Source of the DNA: an uncultured Muribaculaceae bacterium
GTDB lineage: Bacteria; Bacteroidota; Bacteroidia; Bacteroidales; Muribaculaceae
Assembly: GCA_947525975.1 (NCBI GenBank)
Contig: CANNVE010000016.1
Coordinates: 1 to 62,975 of the forward strand
Reading direction: 5' to 3'
DNA length: 62,975 nucleotides
In this document: piece by piece, positions 44,202 through 51,301 of the stretch
Position numbering within the stretch: the first letter of the stretch is position 1
How the letters are laid out: the number at the start of each line of letters is the position of its first letter
The notes under the pieces: generated by a model
Database searches by the model: none
The model's input: only the letters and a program-made list of their open reading frames with translations
What the model was told of the DNA's origin: nothing
Made by a program: the position numbers and the translations under genes

Positions 44202-45335
44202 TTACATAGCCTTTCGAATAAATTGTTTTTGGATTTTAACAAATCTATTCATCATGTAATTACAAACTTTGAGAGGCCCGTCTTTATATTCCTCCAGAAC
44301 AAAGCAAAAATACAAAAATAGAAAACTTATTATCCAAAACACGATTTGGTTATCAATAGTATATATCGACAAAATATCAGTTAAATCAACACATAACAAA
44401 TCAACCAATTTCATTGAAAACATATTAAGATCCATCTTTCCAGTAATCACTCCGTTGTTTAATCTCAACAAACCAAATTCCGAAGGGAATATGGCATTAA
44501 ACAAAGACGCATCTATAACATACAGATTTTTATGGGACTTAATAAAAGCAACTTCATCAGAAACATATGTTGTTACAAATAAGATGGAATGGTCTTTGTT
44601 CAAATTAGAAATAGCATTCCTATAAATCCCAAAATCTATATCCGCTATATCCATCCGACGATTAAAGAAGATAAAAATCTCCTCTCCATCTATATAATCG
44701 ATATCAGAACTTTCAATTACGTTTAATGGCGTATTTTGATTATTCAAGTTGTCTATCTCAAAAATAGGTGCGCCATACCTAACAACGGAAACATCGTCTC
44801 CGATACGATAGAATGAAGCATCAATCATAGCAGGATATAACAGAGCTCTGACACAAAATAATCCAATCCAAAGAAACAATAAAAAAACAATAAAACCATT
44901 ATGTTTTCTTTCACTTTTTATTGTTCTAAAAACAATAGATAATATTGATAAAAGCACTAATATGATATTCTTATAAAATGATGTCCAGGGGTCAATCATC
45001 CACATAGAACCGAAGCACCCGCAATCCGTCAATAAGTTATTTGACGCGACATCATATGTAAGTATTAGAAAAAAGACACAAATAATCAGACACACCCATT
45101 TTGTGTATTGATTAAAGAAATTGAATAGAAGAAATACTCCAATTAACAATTCCAAACAGACAAAAAAAACTGTCGTCAACAAAACCTCTTCAGATCCAAA
45201 ATTAAGATTGAAGATATCCAAATAGGCACTTACCGTCACTGTGGTAGAATTGAATTCTGAACCTTTTACAAAAGCAGAACACAAAAAGACCACCGCCAAA
45301 ATCTTATTTACAAACAATAGGATTATATTCCTCAT
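44202..45335 (-). CDS. MauE/DoxX-type redox membrane protein with extra C-terminal domain
   Basis: The 377-residue protein starts with a four-helix MauE/DoxX-like domain (about 1-140) holding the C105-G-C107 pair in LLTDCGCFGS, typical of membrane proteins linked to thiol redox. After a membrane helix (about 146-165), residues 190-330 look like a periplasmic alpha/beta domain (EEIFIFFNRR...ILFVTTYVSDE...LYVIDASLF) without any C-x-x-C. A last helix and a basic tail end the protein. It lies 3 nt after the DUF1573 gene and before the cysteine-rich lipoprotein gene, which suggests a role in that protein's folding or delivery. Confidence 0.7.
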   Translation of the reverse strand: MRNIILLFVNKILAVVFLCSAFVKGSEFNSTTVTVSAYLDIFNLNFGSEEVLLTTVFFVCLELLIGVFLLFNFFNQYTKWVCLIICVFFLILTYDVASNNLLTDCGCFGSMWMIDPWTSFYKNIILVLLSILSIVFRTIKSERKHNGFIVFLLFLWIGLFCVRALLYPAMIDASFYRIGDDVSVVRYGAPIFEIDNLNNQNTPLNVIESSDIDYIDGEEIFIFFNRRMDIADIDFGIYRNAISNLNKDHSILFVTTYVSDEVAFIKSHKNLYVIDASLFNAIFPSEFGLLRLNNGVITGKMDLNMFSMKLVDLLCVDLTDILSIYTIDNQIVFWIISFLFLYFCFVLEEYKDGPLKVCNYMMNRFVKIQKQFIRKAM

Positions 45336-45338
45336 TTT

Positions 45339-45758
45339 TCAGTCTTTAACATCTCCTTTGATTCGAAGAACTATCAGACCATCAACATCATAATTGACAA
45401 AAATGGCCTTGCTCAAATGCCCATATTGGTTAGATATGTTGATATTACCTGAAACTATTCCATGTTCTCCAGGCGGTATCACATTCGACTTATAGATGAC
45501 ATTCACACAACCACAACTCACATCAACTTTTCCTAAATACACAGAATCAGTTGTATTGTTTAAAATATCGAATGAAAAATCATGGATAGAATCATGATTA
45601 CTTTTAGAAATAACACCAATATCAAAGTGTTTAGGAGTCAGTGTAAAATCTATTTCATTTACTGTCTTTTGTTCTATTTGTGTATCGACATTATCTTTTT
45701 TTTGGCAAGACAACACGAAACCCACCAATATAAATACGATTAGCTTCCTCATATCCAT
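45339..45758 (-). CDS. DUF1573 domain lipoprotein
   Basis: The 139-residue protein has a lipobox (FVLSC, C18) and one DUF1573 immunoglobulin-like domain: TPKHFDIGVISKSN, then DVSCGCVNV with C82 and C84, and PPGEHGIVSGNI. DUF1573 domains are common in Bacteroidetes envelope proteins and have no firm function. It lies 3 nt from the genes on either side, so it is tightly packed in the island operon. Confidence 0.82.
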   Translation of the reverse strand: MDMRKLIVFILVGFVLSCQKKDNVDTQIEQKTVNEIDFTLTPKHFDIGVISKSNHDSIHDFSFDILNNTTDSVYLGKVDVSCGCVNVIYKSNVIPPGEHGIVSGNINISNQYGHLSKAIFVNYDVDGLIVLRIKGDVKD

Positions 45759-45761
45759 AAT

Positions 45762-47480
45762 TTATTTTTTAACATATTCCTTTATCATATCTACTTGTCT
45801 TGACGGTATTTTCACCGACTTATTTACAATATCAAACCGCAGTTTTCCAAGGGAAATACTATCTTGCAATTCTTCATAGATTTTATATTTTTCAAATAAT
45901 GGAACAAAACGATTGGGACACATCCTCTGCGCCATATTAAGTTCTGTTATAGCGGACGGAAAATCTCTCATATTAATGTACACATTGGATTTGAGCATAG
46001 CCACCTCATAATCATATATACCATTTTTGTCAATTAAATACAAAGCCTTTTGATAGTTACCGCTCAAGTTCTCAAAATAAGCCATATTATAAAGGAATTG
46101 TGGAGATGATAAAAAAAGTGATGCTTTTTCATAACATCTTGATGCATCTTCAAATTTACCAACCTGTGTGTATGATATAGCTTTACTCCAATTATGGCAC
46201 CCTATAATTTCTTTTATAGACAAACTTGACGTTATGATGAAAACAATAAATAAAAAAAATCCTTCAAACATACATTTACTCTTTAAGATCGAATCATTAT
46301 CTTGTTTGAAAAATTTCCTTTCCGAAACCGCAAAAGAAAAAACCAGCCAAGTGATGGGATATTTCATCGGATATGAAAAACACATAAATACGACAATTAT
46401 CAACATTGATAATTTACAAAATATATTGTTAGAGGTTATAGCAAGGAATATTAAGAAAACAATAATTCCAATCATAAACAATCCATACTCTATCATCCAA
46501 AGTATAAACTCATTTAATGGATGCCTTATATTACCTGCCCTAAACTTATATTCAAAAGGCAAGAGTTCCAAAGACGACGCTTGGGCTTTCATATATTCCT
46601 TTTTAAATGCGCCTCCACCTATGCCAACCACATAATCATTCGGTTGTTCCAACAAAGACATAGACGTCTGTATAATATATTGACGCCCCATTGTTGATTC
46701 TACCTTTTTTAAATTACTTTTTGAAATAAGTACAATTAATCCTATAACGACCAACGACATGACCATTCTAATTCTATAGTTTGACAAGGAATACAATAGA
46801 ACAACTACCGATGCGAACAACGCAGTCCTAGCCAAAATACAATAGAAGATTAAAATATTAATTACTATATAGATATACGAAAACTGTTTTATCCATTTTA
46901 TGGAACCAATACGAGACAAACATACGATAGACAACATACTTAATGTCATCGTGAGAGTCAAAGGTGTAATCTCTCTAGCTGGAACATCGAAACACCCTTT
47001 TATTATAAATAAAAAAAGAATATATATAACAGAAATAATACCTGCAAAAATAAGTCCCACACACACTGTTACGTATTTTAATCTAAGCCTCTCGAAATTA
47101 AATGTTAACAAAACTGACGCTCCAATAGCAATAAGACCTTCACAACTACCTCCTCTTAAAAAGAAATAAATAAGAAGAGTTAAAAACATAAACATAGGTA
47201 AATTATTACAATTTCGTGTCGTCAAGGCAATTTGTTTGGATTTAACTAAACACACAATATACATAGTAATAACATACCCCACATAAATATACCACTTCAA
47301 ACGAGTATCACGTATGATTGTAGTATCTACATCAACACAACAAATACTAATTATCACGATGCAAGTGATTATACATAAGAACATATTAGATTCTAATTTC
47401 GTCCCCAAATTATCAATAATATGTCGTTTGGAATACCTATACATCTTTATTAAGATAGAACTTACTGTTGATGGATACAT
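45762..47480 (-). CDS. Polytopic O-antigen-ligase-like protein with C-terminal TPR region
   Basis: The 572-residue protein has about ten membrane helices (roughly 30-425) with a Wzy/WaaL-like loop (YVVGIGGGAFKKEYMKAQ and HPLNEFILWMIEYG). A soluble tail of about 150 residues follows with TPR-like repeats (AISYTQVGKFEDASRCYEKA; ENLSGNYQKALYLIDKNG). The N(x2)E-type motif in the large loop is a family hallmark of O-antigen ligases and polymerases. No sugar-pathway gene is adjacent, so the substrate may not be O-antigen. It is the first gene of the AT-rich operon, 20 nt downstream of a full promoter. Confidence 0.72.
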   Translation of the reverse strand: MYPSTVSSILIKMYRYSKRHIIDNLGTKLESNMFLCIITCIVIISICCVDVDTTIIRDTRLKWYIYVGYVITMYIVCLVKSKQIALTTRNCNNLPMFMFLTLLIYFFLRGGSCEGLIAIGASVLLTFNFERLRLKYVTVCVGLIFAGIISVIYILFLFIIKGCFDVPAREITPLTLTMTLSMLSIVCLSRIGSIKWIKQFSYIYIVINILIFYCILARTALFASVVVLLYSLSNYRIRMVMSLVVIGLIVLISKSNLKKVESTMGRQYIIQTSMSLLEQPNDYVVGIGGGAFKKEYMKAQASSLELLPFEYKFRAGNIRHPLNEFILWMIEYGLFMIGIIVFLIFLAITSNNIFCKLSMLIIVVFMCFSYPMKYPITWLVFSFAVSERKFFKQDNDSILKSKCMFEGFFLFIVFIITSSLSIKEIIGCHNWSKAISYTQVGKFEDASRCYEKASLFLSSPQFLYNMAYFENLSGNYQKALYLIDKNGIYDYEVAMLKSNVYINMRDFPSAITELNMAQRMCPNRFVPLFEKYKIYEELQDSISLGKLRFDIVNKSVKIPSRQVDMIKEYVKK

Positions 47481-47499
47481 ATGAACTATGAATTATTCG

Positions 47500-47531
47500 C
47501 AAATATAGACACACACATCAATAAAATCAAA
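47500..47531 (-). promoter_or_regulatory. Promoter of the fulvocin-like island operon
   Basis: TTTG (47531-47528), exactly 20 nt, then TATATTTG (47507-47500) on the minus strand. The -7 box ends 19 nt before the ATG at 47480, so the leader is very short. Confidence 0.8.
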
Positions 47532-47635
47532 ATTTTGTAACGCTATTGATATGAAACTGTTGCATTAATTGGTTTATTTTGCATAAAATGATTACAAAAC
47601 GGTATTAAGGGGGCAGAGCCTTGCGGAGGAGCATA

Positions 47636-47680
47636 TAAAAGAAAAACAGCTGTCGTCACGACAGCCGCAGTTCTTTTTTT
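47636..47680. terminator. Hairpin with flanking A and T runs
   Basis: Stem GCTGTCG/CGACAGC (47649-47655 and 47659-47665) with loop TCA, flanked by an A-rich run on the left and TTCTTTTTTT (47671-47680) on the right, so it can terminate in both directions. No plus-strand gene precedes it. Confidence 0.55.
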
Positions 47681-47714
47681 ACCTTAAATCTAATACCATT
47701 TACGATAATAAAAC

Positions 47715-47746
47715 ACGCGCCGGCGAAAAAAGGTTCGCCGGCGCGT
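47715..47746 (-). terminator. Terminator of the yitT-OMP operon
   Basis: Perfect 12-bp inverted repeat (47715-47726 and 47735-47746) with an 8-nt loop, followed on the minus strand by GTTTTATTA. It lies 22 nt past the stop of the outer-membrane protein gene. Confidence 0.75.
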
Positions 47747-47768
47747 ATATTTTTTCGAAAAAAAAATT

Positions 47769-48545
47769 TCAGAATGTGTATCCAAACTGGAAGCAGACCG
47801 TGGCGTGGCGGTATTTCACGGGCAGCGTGGAGCATCGGGTGGCGAGGTTGAATGCGCTGAGCTGCCCCACCACTGCGAATGTGACATGACGCTTGAACAT
47901 CAGGCCCAACGCCAGGCGCGGGCCGTGGTCAAATGACTTTACGGTGTTGACAAACGGACGGTCGCTGTTGTAGTAGTGGTGCTTGTACGACGTATGGGTC
48001 ACGAGCGGCTGCCCGAGCGAATTCTCGCCCGACGTGTATCCGCTCAGGGTGCTGTGGCCGCCGAGGCCTTTGCCGAAATACCAGCCCGGATCCACGCTCC
48101 ACGTCATGGAGCGGCCCGCATTGAAGCGGAATGAGATGTAGACGGGCACCGTGGCCACATAATAGTGGTTGGTGACGTATAGCGAATTGATCGATGACCC
48201 GCCGTCGGTCACGATGCTCATGGCGTAGCGGGAATTGTTGATGCCGAAATCGATGCCTGTGCCGAGGCCAAAGGAATTGCGTATGTTGAAACGCACATCA
48301 AGGCCGGCGCGCATCAGCACCCCGGGCGAGAAAAAGAAATCGCTGATATTGTCGATGACGCTGCCATAATTTTGCAGCACAGCCGAAAGGCCGATGCCCG
48401 CATGGGCATTGATCTCTATGAACCTCTCTGCATGAGCCGAGTCATATACCGGAAGCTCATCTGAGCCACCGTCTTCCCGGGCCGAGACTGTCAGGGCGAA
48501 GCAGGCGGCGCAAGCCAGGGAGGCCAATCTCACCAACGCATTCAT
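47769..48545 (-). CDS. Outer-membrane beta-barrel protein (porin-like)
   Basis: The 258-residue protein has a signal peptide (about 1-22, ending TVSARE) and alternating amphipathic strands (FIEINAHAGIGLSAVLQNYG; TVPVYISFRFNAGRSMTWSV; ending ATVCFQFGYTF with a terminal Phe). I cannot assign a specific family. Its ATG overlaps the yitT stop by 4 nt, so the pair is translationally coupled. Confidence 0.72.
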   Translation of the reverse strand: MNALVRLASLACAACFALTVSAREDGGSDELPVYDSAHAERFIEINAHAGIGLSAVLQNYGSVIDNISDFFFSPGVLMRAGLDVRFNIRNSFGLGTGIDFGINNSRYAMSIVTDGGSSINSLYVTNHYYVATVPVYISFRFNAGRSMTWSVDPGWYFGKGLGGHSTLSGYTSGENSLGQPLVTHTSYKHHYYNSDRPFVNTVKSFDHGPRLALGLMFKRHVTFAVVGQLSAFNLATRCSTLPVKYRHATVCFQFGYTF

Positions 48546-49474
48546 TTCAGGGAGGTGTTAGCGTCAGACTTGTCTTCGGCGCCGTGCTGCTGCGACGGAG
48601 ACTTCATCTTCACCTTGAGCTCGTCAAAGCCTTTGCCATAGACGCCGTTGACGTTGGCCTGCGTGAGGAATGCCTCAGGATCGATCGATTTCACGATCCT
48701 CGATATTGTCACGGCCTCGATCTTGCGGCACATGACCAGAAGCACCTTCACAGGCTGCTTGCTGAACCAGCCTTCGCCCGTGAGCACGGTGCAGCCTCGG
48801 TGGGCGTCGTTGTTGATGGCGGTGGCTATCTCCTCCCATTTGCGCGAAAATATCGTGAACTGCACTGCCTGGCGGTTGGTGTTGATCACCATATCGACAG
48901 TGAATGACACAAGGAAAAGCACCACGAAGCCAAACACGATCTTCTCCACGCTGTGGGTGATCAGGTATGACGACGATATGATGACAAAATCCGTATACAG
49001 GATGGTGCGCCCGATGGTGACGTTGGTGTGCTTCGACACCATGGCGGCCACGATGTCGGTGCCTCCGGTGGATCCGTTGTGGATGAATGCCGTGCCGATG
49101 CCTACGCCGCAGAGAGTGCCTCCTATCACTATGTTGAGAAACGGCTCATCGGTGAGCGGAGTGGGAAACATAGGCTGGAAAAGGCCCACGAACACAGATA
49201 TCATGACCGCTCCGTAGATGGTGCCGAGCACGAATTGACGCCCCACCACCTTGTAGGCTGCGGCCAGCAGCAGCAGGTTGATTATCAGCTGGGCCACGGC
49301 CACGGGAATGCCGCTCAAAAAATAAATAATGGTGCCTACACCCGCAAGGCCACCGATCACGACCTTCTCCGGCAGGATAAATCCGCAGAAGCCGAACGCA
49401 TACAAGGCTATTCCCAAGGTGATGAGCACATAATCCTTGGCGGATATCCATAGTTGGGTTTTGTTTACCTTCAT
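48542..49474 (-). CDS. YitT family membrane protein with DUF2179 domain
   Basis: The protein has five or six membrane helices (KDYVLITLGIALYAFGFCGF; GGLAGVGTIIYFLSG; HNGSTGGTDIVAAMV, a YitT hallmark) and a soluble C-terminal DUF2179 domain (GCTVLTGEGWFSKQPVKVLL...VYGKGFDEL). Function is unknown in bacteria; related proteins are proposed transporters. ATG 49474 is chosen because the more distal start at 49492 overlaps the TACCTTTG box at 49490-49497. Confidence 0.88.
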   Translation of the reverse strand: MKVNKTQLWISAKDYVLITLGIALYAFGFCGFILPEKVVIGGLAGVGTIIYFLSGIPVAVAQLIINLLLLAAAYKVVGRQFVLGTIYGAVMISVFVGLFQPMFPTPLTDEPFLNIVIGGTLCGVGIGTAFIHNGSTGGTDIVAAMVSKHTNVTIGRTILYTDFVIISSSYLITHSVEKIVFGFVVLFLVSFTVDMVINTNRQAVQFTIFSRKWEEIATAINNDAHRGCTVLTGEGWFSKQPVKVLLVMCRKIEAVTISRIVKSIDPEAFLTQANVNGVYGKGFDELKVKMKSPSQQHGAEDKSDANTSLK

Positions 49475-49489
49475 TGACTTTATTTTTTG

Positions 49490-49497
49490 CAAAGGTA
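49490..49497 (-). promoter_or_regulatory. -7 box of the yitT operon
   Basis: TACCTTTG on the minus strand, 16 nt before the preferred ATG at 49474. It argues against the start codon at 49492, which would lie within the promoter. Confidence 0.6.
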
Positions 49498-49541
49498 GTT
49501 ACTTTGTCGTAATTTCCGCACAGGCGATTGATTATTTTTTG

Positions 49542-49549
49542 TAATTTTG
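49542..49549 (+). promoter_or_regulatory. -7 box of the zinc-uptake genes
   Basis: TAATTTTG on the plus strand, 52 nt before the ATG at 49601. No -33 box at the usual distance. No inverted repeat matching a Zur box could be recognised. Confidence 0.45.
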
Positions 49550-49600
49550 TAGCCAAGTATGGGTTATCCGCCCTATTTCTGACCATAAAATTTATACTGA

Positions 49601-50497
49601 ATGAAATCTCACCTGTATTTTGCCATATTATCAGCCCTCGCCGCGGCCCTTTCGGCTTGCACGGGCCGCGGAGGCGACGCTGCCACAAAGCCCCTGCTGG
49701 CTGTGAGCATCGAGCCGCAGCGCAAGATGCTCGAAGAGCTTGCAGGCGACCGCTTCGAGGTGGTCTCGGTGATGCCGGCAGGCGCCAACCCCGAGACCTA
49801 TGACCCTCCGATGTCGACAAGAGCGAAAATCGCCGACGCAAAGGCGTACTTCACCGTTGGGCACCTGCCATTTGAGCAGACAGTGGCTCCGGGATTGCCC
49901 AAAATCGACACTTCGGTAGGCATAATGCCCGTCACCGGCACACACTCTCACGGCCATGAGCATGACCACGCTCACGAGCACAGCCATGCACATGACCACG
50001 CACACGCACACGCACATGACCACGGCGATGCTGACCCCCACGTGTGGACTTCGCTGCGCAACGCCAAAGCCATGACCTACATCATGATGACAAGCCTCGT
50101 GGAGGCCGACCCGGCCAACGCCGAGACTTACCGGTCAAATTTCGCCAGGATGGCCCACCGCTATGACTCGCTTGACAATGTCGTGGCCGAGCGCCTGGCA
50201 GGGGGCGGAGCATTCGCCGTGTGGCACCCTTCGCTCAGCTATTTCGCCCGCGATTACGGACTGCGCCAGATAGCAGTAGGGCAGGAAAGCAAGGAGATGC
50301 CGATCGGCAGGCTCAAAGAGGTGATCGACGCGGCAAAAGCAAATAAGGTGAAGGTTTTCTTCTTCCAGAAAGAATACGACTCCCGCCAGGCCGAGAACGT
50401 CAACAACGAGATTGGCTCACGCATAGTCAACATCAACCCGCTCGCCTATGATTGGGAAGAGCAAATAATGATCGCGGCGGATGAACTCTCAAAGTAG
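49601..50497 (+). CDS. Zinc/manganese ABC transporter substrate-binding lipoprotein (ZnuA-like)
   Basis: The 298-residue protein has a lipobox LSAC (C20) and the cluster A-I fold (LAVSIEPQRKMLEELAGDRF). Metal-site signatures include H88 in FTVGHLPFE, a His-rich loop at about 115-142 (17 His in HSHGHEHDHAHEHSHA and following), HVW at 147-149, WHPSLSYFARDYGL and a terminal NINPLAYDWEEQ. The mobile His-rich loop is typical of zinc-specific members. It overlaps the ATPase gene by 17 nt. Confidence 0.92.
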   Translation: MKSHLYFAILSALAAALSACTGRGGDAATKPLLAVSIEPQRKMLEELAGDRFEVVSVMPAGANPETYDPPMSTRAKIADAKAYFTVGHLPFEQTVAPGLPKIDTSVGIMPVTGTHSHGHEHDHAHEHSHAHDHAHAHAHDHGDADPHVWTSLRNAKAMTYIMMTSLVEADPANAETYRSNFARMAHRYDSLDNVVAERLAGGGAFAVWHPSLSYFARDYGLRQIAVGQESKEMPIGRLKEVIDAAKANKVKVFFFQKEYDSRQAENVNNEIGSRIVNINPLAYDWEEQIMIAADELSK

Positions 50498-51155
50498 CGA
50501 CATCATACGGCTCCAAGGCGTGTCGATGGTGCGCGACCGCAGGGTGATACTCCAAGACGTCGACTTTTCCATCAAGAAAGGCGACTTCGTGGCCATCACT
50601 GGCCCAAACGGCGGAGGCAAGACCACATTGCTGCGCATAATTCTCGGGCTGCTTAAGCCATCTTCAGGGACAGTGGAGCTGATGAGCGGACTGCGCATAG
50701 GCTATCTGCCTCAGAAAAACATGATCGACTCCCACTTCCCAATCTCGGTGCGCGAGGTGGTGAGGTCGGGCCTGCTCGCCTCGAAAACCCTCACGCGCGA
50801 GCAGAAAAACGCTCTCACAGCCGACACTCTCGACCGCATAGGCATGGCCGACCACGCCGCCCGCCCCATAGGCGAGCTGTCGGGCGGACAGCTGCAGCGC
50901 ACACTACTGGGCCGAGCCATCATCAGCGACCCCGACCTGCTCGTGCTCGACGAGCCGCTGAGCTATATCGACAAGCGATTTGAAGAGCGCCTCTACAGGA
51001 TCATAGCCGATGTGGCGAGCCACGCCACAGTGCTGCTCGTGTCGCACGAGATGACCACCATAGCCGACATGGCCAACCGCCATCTGATCGTAGACCGCAC
51101 CATACACCAATGCGGAGCGGCTCACCATTTCGTGCGCACCGATTGCGACGAATAA
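50481..51155 (+). CDS. Metal ABC transporter ATP-binding protein (ZnuC-like)
   Basis: The 224-residue ABC ATPase has Walker A GPNGGGKTT at 41-49, Q-loop YLPQKN, signature LSGGQLQR at 133-140, Walker B LLVLDEPLSYID and the H-loop VSHEM. Similarity to ZnuC/MntB-type subunits and its 17-nt overlap with the substrate-binding gene show the metal-uptake role. No permease gene follows: the next gene is a separate Na/Pi cotransporter with its own promoter. Confidence 0.9.
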   Translation: MNSQSSDIIRLQGVSMVRDRRVILQDVDFSIKKGDFVAITGPNGGGKTTLLRIILGLLKPSSGTVELMSGLRIGYLPQKNMIDSHFPISVREVVRSGLLASKTLTREQKNALTADTLDRIGMADHAARPIGELSGGQLQRTLLGRAIISDPDLLVLDEPLSYIDKRFEERLYRIIADVASHATVLLVSHEMTTIADMANRHLIVDRTIHQCGAAHHFVRTDCDE

Positions 51156-51211
51156 TGACGCCCTGCACAAAAAAATCGCCTCGGTATGCTGATTTTTTCA
51201 TCAGATATCAT

Positions 51212-51219
51212 TATCTTTG
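51212..51219 (+). promoter_or_regulatory. -7 box of the Na/Pi cotransporter gene
   Basis: TATCTTTG, 83 nt before the ATG at 51302. The -33 box is not clear. Confidence 0.5.
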
Positions 51220-51301
51220 CATACATTAATAACAAAGAGATCAAACGGGCGTCGGCAACGACACCCATTCATCTGAAATTCACTTAAATATCGCATCTAC
51301 G

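Noticed and set aside
49930-50035. CA/CAC-rich repetitive DNA
   Set aside because: It encodes the His-rich metal loop of the ZnuA-like protein; it is not an independent repeat element.
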